Shown: piece after piece, positions 34,250 through 43,284 of the stretch | Position numbering within the stretch: position 1 is the first letter of the stretch | Layout: the number at the start of each line of letters is the position of its first letter | From: Phyllobacterium brassicacearum | GTDB taxonomy: Bacteria > Pseudomonadota > Alphaproteobacteria > Rhizobiales > Rhizobiaceae | Length of the DNA: 64,000 bases | Direction of reading: 5' to 3' | Assembly (NCBI RefSeq): GCF_003010955.1 | Contig: NZ_PGGO01000017.1 | Location: 55,327 to 119,326 of the forward strand | Made by a program: the position numbers and the translations under genes | Notes under the pieces: model-generated | The model's database searches: none | The model's input: the letters and a program-made list of their open reading frames with translations, nothing else | What the model was told of the DNA's origin: nothing

Positions 34250-35097
34250 TGATTGCCGGACGCTCCCGTAACGCGCGCATCCTCGGCGGCATCGGCCTCT
34301 ATGCTGCCGTCGGCGCCTATGTCATCTTCGCACTCTTCCCACTGTTCTGGACACTGAAGATTTCGGTCACACCGCAGTCGCTGCTTTATTCGGAAGGCAT
34401 CACGATGTGGCCATCAACCTCGACGTGGGAAAACTACGCCACGGTGCTGCGCGCCACGGACTTCCCGCGTTATTTCCTCAACAGTGTGATCGTTTCGGTT
34501 ATCACCGCGATCCTCGTAACGATGATTGCCGCCGCGGCGGGCTATGCCATGTCGCGTTTCTCGTTCCGCGGCAAGACGACGGTTGCCGTGACCCTCTTGC
34601 TGACACAGACCTTCCCGCTGGTCATGGTTATCCCGCCAATGTATCGCATCATGGGTCAGCTTGGACTTACCAATAGCCTGACCGGCCTCATCATCATCTA
34701 CACCGCCTTCAACATCGCTTTCGCGACCTTCCTGATGCAGTCGTTTTTCGACGGCATCCCGAAAGACCTGGAGGAGGCGGCGATGATCGACGGCTGCAGC
34801 CGCTCGCAGGCATTGCGCAAGATCATCATCCCGCTGACACTTCCGGGCATGGGCGCAACCCTGGGCTTCGTCTTTACGGCCGCATGGAGCGAACTGCTGT
34901 TCGCGCTGATGCTGATCAGCAGTGACAGCCAGAAGACCTTCGCGGTCGGTCTGCTCACCTTCATCGGCAAGTTCGCCGTCGACTGGGGTCAGATGATGGC
35001 GGCCTCCGTGCTCGCACTGATACCGGCCTGCCTGTTCTTCGCCTTCCTGCAACGCTACCTCGTGACGGGCCTTACGGCCGGTGCGGTCAAGGGCTAA
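34249..35097 (+). CDS. CUT1 ABC transporter permease (MalG type)
   Basis: 282 residues, six membrane segments, EAA loop LEEAAMIDGCSRSQALRKIIIPL and the usual C-terminal QRYLVTGLTAGAVKG. It pairs with the preceding permease and is followed after 23 bases by the ATPase gene. Confidence 0.9.
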   Translation: MIAGRSRNARILGGIGLYAAVGAYVIFALFPLFWTLKISVTPQSLLYSEGITMWPSTSTWENYATVLRATDFPRYFLNSVIVSVITAILVTMIAAAAGYAMSRFSFRGKTTVAVTLLLTQTFPLVMVIPPMYRIMGQLGLTNSLTGLIIIYTAFNIAFATFLMQSFFDGIPKDLEEAAMIDGCSRSQALRKIIIPLTLPGMGATLGFVFTAAWSELLFALMLISSDSQKTFAVGLLTFIGKFAVDWGQMMAASVLALIPACLFFAFLQRYLVTGLTAGAVKG

Positions 35098-35120
35098 CAG
35101 CTAACAAGGGAAACAATTCG

Positions 35121-36191
35121 ATGGCTTCCGTTACCATCTCCAATGTCCAGAAAAACTATGGTGCCATGAATGTGCTCTCGGCTGTCGACCTTTCGATTGC
35201 CGACGGAGAATTCGTGGTCCTCGTCGGCCCTTCCGGCTGTGGCAAGTCTACGCTTCTAAGAATGATAGCAGGGCTTGAAGAGATTTCCGCCGGCGAGATC
35301 CGGATCGGCGACCGTGTCGTCAATGACGTGGCGCCAAAGGATCGCGATATCGCCATGGTGTTTCAGTCCTATGCGCTCTATCCGCACATGGATGTGGCCG
35401 AGAACATGGGCTTCAGTCTCACGCTGCGAAAGACGGCAAAGGACCTGATCATGAACCGCGTCGGCAATGCAGCCAAGCGGCTTGGCCTCGATGTCTTTCT
35501 CGAGCGGCTGCCGAGGCAGCTTTCAGGCGGGCAGCGCCAACGCGTAGCCATGGGCCGCGCCATCGTCCGCGATCCAAAGGTATTTTTGTTCGACGAGCCG
35601 CTCTCCAATCTCGACGCCAAGCTGCGGGTGCATATGCGCACGGAGATCAAGGCTCTGCACCAGCAGCTGAAGACGACCTCCGTCTATGTCACCCACGACC
35701 AGGTGGAGGCCATGACCATGGCCGACCGCATCGTCGTCATGCATGACGGCGTGATCCAGCAGGTCGGTACGCCGCTCGAACTCTATGATCATCCCGCCAA
35801 TCTTTTCGTCGCCGGGTTTATCGGCTCGCCCGGTATGAATTTTCTGCCTGCCGTTGTGAGCCGGCAGGGCGCCAAGGTGGCGGCAGAACTTGCCGACGGG
35901 CAGATGATCCCATTGCGGCCCGAGCTCAGGGTCGAGGATGGCGACCGGGTCACCGTTGGTGTTCGCCCGGAAAATATCGAGGTTGGTGGCAGCGATGCTT
36001 TGACGGCGAAGATCGAGGTCATCGAGCCGCTTGGCCTGTCGACGCAGTTCTATGCGAAACTGGCGGATCAACAGATTTGCATATTTGCCATGGGCAGGAC
36101 GGACCGGGGCCCGGGCGACACGATCAGTCTTGGTATCAACCCCACGGCCGTGCACGTGTTTCACGCAAAAACAGGTATCCGACTCCCGTAA
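35121..36191 (+). CDS. CUT1 ABC transporter ATP-binding protein (UgpC/MalK type)
   Basis: 356 residues. Walker A GPSGCGKST, Q-loop FQSYALYPH, signature LSGGQRQRV, Walker B FLFDEPLSNLDAKLR, THDQ H-loop and the OB-fold domain with GVRPENIEV. AAGGGA lies 9 bases before ATG. This is the second UgpC-type ATPase in the window and completes the importer encoded from 31922. The 196 bases after it precede the amino-acid ABC genes and may hold a separate promoter. Confidence 0.92.
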   Translation: MASVTISNVQKNYGAMNVLSAVDLSIADGEFVVLVGPSGCGKSTLLRMIAGLEEISAGEIRIGDRVVNDVAPKDRDIAMVFQSYALYPHMDVAENMGFSLTLRKTAKDLIMNRVGNAAKRLGLDVFLERLPRQLSGGQRQRVAMGRAIVRDPKVFLFDEPLSNLDAKLRVHMRTEIKALHQQLKTTSVYVTHDQVEAMTMADRIVVMHDGVIQQVGTPLELYDHPANLFVAGFIGSPGMNFLPAVVSRQGAKVAAELADGQMIPLRPELRVEDGDRVTVGVRPENIEVGGSDALTAKIEVIEPLGLSTQFYAKLADQQICIFAMGRTDRGPGDTISLGINPTAVHVFHAKTGIRLP

Positions 36192-36387
36192 GGGAAATTC
36201 CCAGGCTACCTGCCCGATTGCCTGGAATATTATTCCCCTAGCGTCGCTATTTCTGGTATGAATTTTGCCAAACAGTGTGTGCCGACAGCGTTGAATGCCT
36301 GTGCAGCGGCACGCCAAAGTGACATTTTTCGTTCACTTGCCAAAGGCATATTGGCCCGCAGGCATATAGCAAACGGATGGAAACAAA

Positions 36388-37158
36388 ATGAACTGGCTGA
36401 AATCACTCCTCGTCGTCGGCGTCCTTGCAATCGTGCCTGCCCAGGCCCAGGCCGCATCCAATCTTGAGCAGGTCAAGGCGGCAGGCGTCCTCAAGATCGG
36501 CACGGAAGGCACCTATGCGCCGTTCACCTATCATGACGCATCGGGCAAGCTCGTCGGCTTCGACGTGGAGATCGGTGAGGCGATTGCCAAGAATCTAGGT
36601 GTCAAGCCCGAGTTCCTCGAAGGAAAATGGGATGGGCTGATCGCCGGTCTCGACGCCAATCGCTACGACACGGTCATCAACCAGGTTGGTATCACCGAGG
36701 CGCGCAAGCAGAAGTATGATTTCTCCGAACCTTATATCGCGTCGAAAGCAGTGCTGATCGTCAAGGGCGACAACGACGAGGTGAAGAGCTTCGCGGATTT
36801 GAAAGGCAAGAAGTCGGCGCAGTCGCTCTCCAGCAATTTCGGCAAGATCGCCCAGGAAGCCGGTGCCGAGCTCGTTGGGACAGACGGTTTCGACCAGTCG
36901 ATCCAGCTCGTCCTCAACGGCCGTGCCGATGCGACGATCAATGACAGCCTGTCCTTCCTCGATTTCAAGAAACACAAGCCGGACGCCAATGTGAAGATCG
37001 CGGCCGAGCAGGAGAATGCGGACTACTCCGGCATCATCATCCGCAAGGGTGAACCGGATCTGCTCGCCGCTATCAACAAGGCACTCGAGACGATCAAGGC
37101 GGACGGCACGTACCAGAAGATCGCCGACAAGTACTTCGGCCAGGACGTTTCGAAGTAA
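36388..37158 (+). CDS. Polar amino-acid ABC transporter binding protein
   Basis: 256 residues. The signal peptide (to about AQAAS) is followed by a family 3 binding domain: AAGVLKIGTEGTYAPFTYHD, GFDVEIGEAIAKNLGVKPEF, WDGLIAGLDANRYD, ITEARKQKYDFSEPY and a final KADGTYQKIADKYFG. Such proteins bind cystine, glutamine, histidine or similar. Its neighbourhood with a Cys/Met-type PLP lyase makes a sulfur amino acid a sensible guess. A strong hairpin follows the gene. Confidence 0.9.
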   Translation: MNWLKSLLVVGVLAIVPAQAQAASNLEQVKAAGVLKIGTEGTYAPFTYHDASGKLVGFDVEIGEAIAKNLGVKPEFLEGKWDGLIAGLDANRYDTVINQVGITEARKQKYDFSEPYIASKAVLIVKGDNDEVKSFADLKGKKSAQSLSSNFGKIAQEAGAELVGTDGFDQSIQLVLNGRADATINDSLSFLDFKKHKPDANVKIAAEQENADYSGIIIRKGEPDLLAAINKALETIKADGTYQKIADKYFGQDVSK

Positions 37159-37194
37159 CACCGTTTACGATCAGGATTATTTACGCTCTAAGAG

Positions 37195-37226
37195 GGCAGG
37201 GAGCAAAACTCCCTGCCTTTGTCTTT
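37195..37226 (+). terminator. Intercistronic hairpin/attenuator
   Basis: GGCAGGGAG, loop CAAAA, CTCCCTGCC: a perfect 9-bp stem (37195-37217) followed by TTTGTCTTT. It lies between the binding-protein gene and its permease, so it is probably a partial terminator that keeps binding protein in excess. Confidence 0.75.
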
Positions 37227-37243
37227 GGAGGGGAGTACGGGCC

Positions 37244-37920
37244 TTGCCTCATTGGCTGACGTTGATGCTTGAATCGCTGCCGTCCCTGCTGTGGGCGGGG
37301 CTGATTTTCACTATCCCGCTGACATTGCTGTCTTTTGTACTCGGTCTGACAGTCGGCCTCATAGCCGCACTTATCCGGCTTTTCGCGCCGGTGCCATTTG
37401 CGGCGATCATCAAGTTCTACGTGTGGATCATTCGGGGTACGCCGTTGCTCGTGCAATTGTTCCTGATATTCTATGGCCTGCCCAGTGTCGGCATTGTGCT
37501 CGACGCCTTCACCGCAGCGCTGATCGGTTTCACGCTTAACATCGGTGCCTATACGTCGGAAATTCTGCGCGCGGTCATTTCCTCGGTTCCAAAAGGGCAG
37601 TGGGAGGCCGCCTATTCGATTGGCATGAGCTGGGGCCAGGCGATGCGCCGGACGATCCTGCCGCAGGCTGCAAGGGTTGCCGTGCCCCCCTTGTCCAATA
37701 CCTTCATTTCGCTCGTGAAGGACACGTCGCTGGCGGCGGCCATTACTGTGCCTGAACTGTTCCAGGCCGCGCAGCGCATTGTTGCCACGACGTACGAGCC
37801 GCTTATCCTCTATGTCGAGGCAGCGCTCATTTACCTCGCCTTGAGTTCAGTGCTGTCATCATTGCAGGCGCGGCTGGAGAATCGCCTCAACCGGTATGGC
37901 GGCTTCCTGGAGGCACGGTC

Positions 37921-37924
<4 letters not shown>
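37244..37924 (+). CDS. Polar amino-acid ABC transporter permease
   Basis: 226 residues from a TTG start at 37244, chosen because GGAGGGG lies 10 bases upstream and the resulting start (MPHWLTLMLESLPSLLWAG) is typical of the family; ATG 37265 is the conservative alternative. Five membrane segments are present. The His/Glu/Gln permease loop includes GAYTSEILRAVISSVPKGQWEAA, and FISLVKDTSLAAAITVPEL follows. Its stop overlaps the ATPase start (ATGA). Confidence 0.88.
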
Positions 37925-38697
<773 letters not shown>

Positions 38698-38734
38698 AGA
38701 AGGGCTGACCCTCGCCCCACCCCTCGCAGAACGC

Positions 38735-38938
38735 TCACATCGCCTGATCAATCAGTGGTTTGATGAAGTAGGAAGCCACACTGCGATCGCCGGTCTTGAT
38801 AAAGGTTTCGAACGGCATACCAGGAACGATCTTGATGGGGCCGAGGCTTGCGACTTCTTCCGCCGCAATGCCAATGCGCACCGTGTAAGCGCCGCTGGCA
38901 ACCACCGGCGTCTCCGATTTGAGACATCGCGTAACCTG
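38735..38938 (-). pseudogene. Remnant of a type I secretion membrane-fusion protein (HlyD/PrtE/AprE family)
   Basis: About 67 codons without a start, ending at a normal stop. Reading from the left: LKSETPVVASGAYTVRI, GIAAEEVASLGPIKIVPG, MPFETFIKTGDRSVASYF, IKPLIDQAM. This is the C-terminus of HlyD-type adaptors, whose usual ending is of the form LVPGMP-E-FI-TG-R-V-SYL-KPL-DQ. The other ~360 residues and the ABC exporter are absent. Its 5' end abuts, in the same reading frame, the stop codon of the small gene at 38939-39112. A deletion or recombination scar is the likely origin. Confidence 0.75.
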
Positions 38939-39112
38939 TCAGGCCACGCCACCTTCCAGAAGCTTTTGACGGCCGGCTTCGACAGCTTCGTCCTCAGAAT
39001 CGTAAGGGCCAACGCGTGGTCCTTCGGTGCCGTCCGTGGTGATGACATAATACCAACGCCCATCGTCATTCTTCTGCGTAGCCTTGACGGATGCTTTCGT
39101 TTCCTCAGCCAT
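38939..39112 (-). CDS. Small hypothetical protein, DUF2188-like
   Basis: 57 residues with a beta-beta-alpha look: GRWYYVITTDGTEGPRVGPYDSEDEAVEAGRQKL. The residue pattern recalls DUF2188-type small proteins in which a strand pair is followed by an alanine-rich helix, but the family call is weak. AGGAG six bases before ATG 39112 selects this start over one 27 bases upstream. It is acidic and soluble. Its stop codon is in frame with the adaptor remnant downstream. Confidence 0.6.
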   Translation of the reverse strand: MAEETKASVKATQKNDDGRWYYVITTDGTEGPRVGPYDSEDEAVEAGRQKLLEGGVA

Positions 39113-39215
39113 GATCTGCTCCTGTTTTAAGGTACTCATTTAATCTATGCTTTGAATTGTATCGACGGTGTGACAATTGCTGTGCGGGTTGGGCCGGCGA
39201 GCGTTCCAAATTGTT

Positions 39216-39443
39216 TCAATGCACTTCCTCGCGGAGCTTCCTCCCCTTATATCCGGGTGGTATCCCTGTGACTTCGTGAACCAACGCGAGAGTTTCGAGC
39301 CAGGCTGCAATGTGTGCCGGGATTGGAAGTCCCCCTTCGGCCCATGCACGTACGAGGTAACGGTCGCAGTCGAGGATGTCCGCGAGGGTTTCTTGGGACC
39401 AGAACAGGTAGGCGAGGCATTCGGTAAAACGGATGTGATTCAT
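39216..39443 (-). CDS. Small helix-turn-helix-like protein
   Basis: 75 residues. The segment YLFWSQETLADILDCDRYLVRAW followed by EGGLPIPAHIAAWLETLA resembles the small XRE-like proteins common in rhizobia, which pair a helix-turn-helix with a short C-terminal helix. It probably binds DNA. GGA lies about 6 bases before the ATG. The same strand as the neighbouring small genes, but the gaps (103 and 145 bases) leave operon structure unclear. Target unknown. Confidence 0.55.
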   Translation of the reverse strand: MNHIRFTECLAYLFWSQETLADILDCDRYLVRAWAEGGLPIPAHIAAWLETLALVHEVTGIPPGYKGRKLREEVH

Positions 39444-39588
39444 CTGATGTCCACGGATTAGGACACCAGCTTAGCAGTTCCGTGTAGCAGTTTTTGAACA
39501 GCCGGCTGTTGCGTGCCATCGGCGATTTTGCCCAGCAACCGGCGCGTTCCCGAGATCGATGCGTATCGAGCAGTCCGACGACAACGAG

Positions 39589-39774
39589 CTAGCCCGCGAA
39601 CGCCATCAGCGAGATGACAACGACGAGAGCCACAGTAAAGAGGAACACGGTCAAATCGGCGTGGTTTGCGTGTGTCCAATATTTGTCCCGAGCGGCAGGT
39701 CGATCATCGATCTCCGCCTGATAGGCCAGCAAAACTGCGGCAATGATTGCCAAGAGCAGGGTAAAGTCATGCAT
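39589..39774 (-). CDS. Small two-helix membrane protein
   Basis: 61 residues: a membrane segment at about 4-19 (FTLLLAIIAAVLLAYQ), a short charged loop (DDRPAARDKYW), and a second segment at about 41-58 (LTVFLFTVALVVVISLMAF). GAGGAA is about 9 bases upstream of the ATG. No family recognised. The hydrophobic pattern and ribosome site support expression. Confidence 0.5.
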   Translation of the reverse strand: MHDFTLLLAIIAAVLLAYQAEIDDRPAARDKYWTHANHADLTVFLFTVALVVVISLMAFAG

Positions 39775-39882
39775 CTGTTTTCCTCACCCGATTGCGGAGC
39801 AATACGGCTCCGCCTGTCCTTGAATGCTAAATAGGTCGGGGATGCATTTGGTTCCAATCGTTATCTAGGACACCGACCACCA

Positions 39883-40707
39883 TCACTGCTTACGCCCTGT
39901 CACTACGTTCATGGCGATCCTGCTCAAAACGGTTCCGTCGGCTGCAGCCTCCGTGACCCTCGTCTCAAACTCCGTTCGAATCTGGTCGAGCCGTTTCGCG
40001 GGAAGTTGGGCGAGCTTATGGCATGCCGGATGGGCAATGGATTTGGGCCATACTGCAAGCGCATCGTGGAGGTGCATTTCATGTTCCTGCAAGAGTTCTT
40101 CCTTGATCTCAAGGGCCTCAAAGCCGGCTGCTGCCAGCAGCCTGCCGCATTTTTCAGGAGTGTTAGCGGTGGTGGCATATGGCAAGGCGATGCCGTGGCT
40201 TAACGCAACATCCGCAATTACGCTGTTGATGCCGAATGGGTCTCCTGGCGTGTCGAAGGCGACGATGCCTCCAGGCTTCAGCCATCTGTTCCAGCTTTTG
40301 AGGGCCTTCAATGGATTGGAAAGCAGCACAAAGGCTGAGGAGCACAACACCCTGTCAAACGTGGCGTCTTCGAGTTCGATGTGTTCAGCGTCACCCTGGA
40401 TGAACTGGATATTGGTCAGGCTTTCCATACCCGCCTTGAAATGGGCCTGGGTGAGCATTTCGGCAGAAAGATCAATGGCAACGACCGAGCCTCCGTCGCC
40501 AATAAGTTTGCTTGCATGCAGCGCAATACGCCCGGTTCCGGTTCCAATATCGAGCACTGAGAGACCCGGTTCAAGTCGTGCATGCCGGATGACCATTGAA
40601 GCAAGCCTTGGATGAATCGCATCCTGATCGTAGGTTTCGCTGCGGCGATCGAAATAATCAGCAGTGAGGCCCTTGTAGTCGGGATGGTCTTCAGTGTCAT
40701 CGCGCAT
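39883..40707 (-). CDS. Class I SAM-dependent methyltransferase
   Basis: 274 residues. SAM-binding motif I VLDIGTGTGRIALH (about 50-63), motif II VAIDLSAEML, then QGDAEHIELEDATFDRVLCSSAFVLLSNP and the post-motif WLKPGGIVAFDTPG. The closest general type is UbiE/ArsM-like methyltransferase 11; the acceptor is unknown. GGGGA lies 7 bases before the ATG. A single-gene unit facing the small genes. Confidence 0.85.
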   Translation of the reverse strand: MRDDTEDHPDYKGLTADYFDRRSETYDQDAIHPRLASMVIRHARLEPGLSVLDIGTGTGRIALHASKLIGDGGSVVAIDLSAEMLTQAHFKAGMESLTNIQFIQGDAEHIELEDATFDRVLCSSAFVLLSNPLKALKSWNRWLKPGGIVAFDTPGDPFGINSVIADVALSHGIALPYATTANTPEKCGRLLAAAGFEALEIKEELLQEHEMHLHDALAVWPKSIAHPACHKLAQLPAKRLDQIRTEFETRVTEAAADGTVLSRIAMNVVTGRKQ

Positions 40708-41097
40708 GCGGGAGTCCCCGTGTTGTCAGTGACGCCGGCATCGGAACAGTATAGCCGATTATTCTGCAGCGTATGAGCCCACCTGATTTCGAGCACGGAG
40801 AGTCTGACAATCTTGCGTCACCTTTGCTTAGGCAAGTAGGTTTGAGTTGGACTAACAAAACTCCAAAAATCCTCAACCGTTCCGACTCTAGACCAAAAGA
40901 GTTAGAATTCGTTAATCAAAGTATAGAGCAGCCCTGTTGTTAAATTGAGGTCTGCGCCTGCCCGCTGGGGGCCGTCGAAGATAGGTGGAAAGTAGCGAAT
41001 TCCGGATTTCACAAAACTGTCATGTTTGGGAAACGAAAAATTCAAGGATAGTGGAACATATCGATCCGTTACATGCCCCTGCTTCCTGGAGTCCTCC
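40708..41097. other. Intergenic stretch between methyltransferase and EAL-GGDDF gene
   Basis: 390 bases, AT-rich in the middle (40850-40925), divergent promoters expected. ACTCT...AGAGT arms near 40887-40903 are the only symmetry noticed. An in-frame TTG at 41026 could extend the downstream protein but has no ribosome site. Confidence 0.4.
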
Positions 41098-42900
41098 ATG
41101 AGTTTCCGCCCAGCCGAAAAGTTGGTACTGCGCCGTTTTGGCGACGACCAACTTGTGACACTCGCCAAACTCGCGATCGAAACCGCGTTTCAGCCCGTGG
41201 TCGAAGCTGCCATCGGTAGCACATTCGGCTACGAATCATTGATGCGCGGGTTTGACAGGCTTGGCTTCGAATCACCGCTGGAACTTCTGGACAAGGCTTA
41301 CGACGTTGGCCAGCTCGCAGAGCTCGAGCAAATGGTGAACAGCCGGGCATTTGCGGCTTTCTCCGGATTGCCGGGTTATGCTCAGCGAATGCTCTTCATC
41401 AATGTCGATGCCAGATTGATAAACATCGGCAGCGGCATTGTCGAAAAGCTGACCAACCATCTGACAAAGGCCAATATACGGCCGTCATCGATCTGTTTCG
41501 AATTGTCCGAGCGATTTGACAACGCACAGGATCCAGCCTTTGCTGACCTCGTCAGGACGTTGCGTCATTCGGGTTTCAAGCTGGCGATCGACGATTTCGG
41601 TGTAGGCTTTAACGGCCTGAAGCTGCTTTGCGATTATCCGACAGACTATGTCAAAATCGACCGCCACTTCGTTTCCGGCCTTGATAGTACCTCGCGCAAA
41701 CGGCACATCGTCAAGCAGATCGTCCAGGCCGCTCACATGCTCGGCGCACGAGTGATAGCGGAAGGTGTCGAGACGGAAGCGGAATTTGTGATTTGCCGCG
41801 ATCTTGGTTGCGATCTGGTTCAAGGCTATTTCATCGCCCGTCCGACCACCAATGTCGGCGAATTGCAGGAATCATATCCGCACCTTGAACAGGCGGGTTC
41901 TGCACGCCGGCAAACGGCGACACTGGACAGTATTCTCATTCGTGCGCAGGTGCAGCCGCTGCCGGCGGTCCGGGAGAATGAGGACCTCGACAAGGTGTTC
42001 GAGTTGTTCCGCCAGAATCCGCAACAGAGCTTTTTCCCGATCGTCAGCGCCAACGGCGAACCGCGCGGGGTCCTGCACGAGTACCACGTCAAGGGTATGA
42101 TCTATCATCCATTCGGTCGTGACCTGCTCAAGAACCGTATCTATCAGCGCGGTATAGCGCATTTTGTGACGGACGCCCCGATTGCCGATCTCGACACGCC
42201 GGCTGAACAGATGCTGAAGATCTTTGCAGGAATGGATGGCAGCGATTGCGTGATCCTGACGGAAAATCTGCGTTATGCCGGCGTCCTTTCCGCGTCTTCG
42301 CTTCTTAAGATCATCAATGAAAAGCAACTCAAGACCGCCCAGGACCAGAATCCGCTCACCGGCCTGCCGGGGAACCGGTCCATTCGCGATTATGTTCAGG
42401 AGGCCATGCGCGACGGCTCTTCCAAACGCTTCTTCTGTTATTGCGATTTCGACAACTTCAAACCGTTCAACGATCATTACGGCTTTCAGAAGGGCGATCT
42501 CGCCATCGCGCTTTTCGCTTCCCTGCTGCGGCACCATTTTGTCGGCGAGGACAAATTCCTCGGTCATGTGGGCGGTGATGACTTTTTTATTGGCCTATCT
42601 GGCGGCACATCGGCGGAACTGGAACGGGTTCTGTCCAATCTTCTCCAGGATTTTGTCGACCATGTTCGGGAGCTGTATTCGCCGGAGGACCGCGCGGCCG
42701 GCGCCATTCGCGCTCACGATCGAACTGGCGGCGAGTGCCAGTTTCCATTGATGCGCTGCAGTATTGCCGTGCTGGAAATCGGCGAAGATGATGTTTACTC
42801 AGACGTCCATCGTGTCAGCGCCTCGATTGCCACCATCAAGGCTGCGGCCAAGGCCAGTCCGACAGGGCTGGTGTTCAATACGCTGATGGAGACGGCATAA
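41098..42900 (+). CDS. EAL-CBS-GGDEF protein, probable c-di-GMP phosphodiesterase
   Basis: 600 residues, no signal or membrane segment. The EAL domain (about 15-250) has the full catalytic set: YESLMRG, FINVDA, FELSERF, IDDFGVGFNGL, KIDRHFV, AEGVETEAE, QGYF. A CBS-pair-like region follows (about 275-400). The C-terminal GGDEF domain reads HVGGDDFFIGL: the usual second acidic Glu is Asp and no RxxD site precedes it, so cyclase activity is doubtful and nucleotide sensing is more likely. This EAL-CBS-GGDEF order is seen in proteins such as YfgF-unrelated, CBS-linked phosphodiesterases. ATG 41098 has CTGGAG six bases upstream. Confidence 0.85.
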   Translation: MSFRPAEKLVLRRFGDDQLVTLAKLAIETAFQPVVEAAIGSTFGYESLMRGFDRLGFESPLELLDKAYDVGQLAELEQMVNSRAFAAFSGLPGYAQRMLFINVDARLINIGSGIVEKLTNHLTKANIRPSSICFELSERFDNAQDPAFADLVRTLRHSGFKLAIDDFGVGFNGLKLLCDYPTDYVKIDRHFVSGLDSTSRKRHIVKQIVQAAHMLGARVIAEGVETEAEFVICRDLGCDLVQGYFIARPTTNVGELQESYPHLEQAGSARRQTATLDSILIRAQVQPLPAVRENEDLDKVFELFRQNPQQSFFPIVSANGEPRGVLHEYHVKGMIYHPFGRDLLKNRIYQRGIAHFVTDAPIADLDTPAEQMLKIFAGMDGSDCVILTENLRYAGVLSASSLLKIINEKQLKTAQDQNPLTGLPGNRSIRDYVQEAMRDGSSKRFFCYCDFDNFKPFNDHYGFQKGDLAIALFASLLRHHFVGEDKFLGHVGGDDFFIGLSGGTSAELERVLSNLLQDFVDHVRELYSPEDRAAGAIRAHDRTGGECQFPLMRCSIAVLEIGEDDVYSDVHRVSASIATIKAAAKASPTGLVFNTLMETA

Positions 42901-43010
42901 CCGGAACATGCTGTGAGAATATTGCATCGCAACATTTTATTGCAATGCAGCAAAAATCGCGTACTCTATGACCGATAGGGGGGAGCAACTGCTCACAGAG
43001 GGTGCCGACA

Positions 43011-43247
43011 ATGCTCCAAGTCGTAATACTTATCTGCTCAACGAGCCTATCGCCTGCCGACTGTCAGACCAACACGGCGCTGGACGTCATCGTTGGGCCA
43101 CAGGCAAGCAATGCGATGATGTGTGGCCTGCAAGGTCAGGCCTATGTGGCAAAGACAGCCATCGTGGGACGTTCTCCGAATGAGTACGTCAAGATCAGAT
43201 GCTCGCCGCCCAAAGCGGCGAAGGCTGCTCAGCGACAATTGCTCTGA
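43011..43247 (+). CDS. Small exported hypothetical protein
   Basis: 78 residues. A short hydrophobic start (MLQVVILICSTSLSPADCQ) is followed by TALDVIVGPQASNAMMCGLQGQAYVAKTAI and EYVKIRCSPPK. The three cysteines and the G-Q-A-Y run recall a small protein family frequent in rhizobia, with no known function. GAGGG lies 8 bases before ATG 43011. It converges on ftsK, with an inverted repeat across both ends. Confidence 0.65.
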   Translation: MLQVVILICSTSLSPADCQTNTALDVIVGPQASNAMMCGLQGQAYVAKTAIVGRSPNEYVKIRCSPPKAAKAAQRQLL

Positions 43248-43284
43248 CTCCGCTGACCACTGCGGTATCATCAGTCAGCGGAGT
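43247..43284. terminator. Inverted repeat between convergent genes
   Basis: ACTCCGCTGA (43247-43256) and TCAGCGGAGT (43275-43284), perfect 10-bp arms with an 18-base loop. It covers the stop of the small gene and the last codons of ftsK. No T-run, so termination is not certain. Confidence 0.45.
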
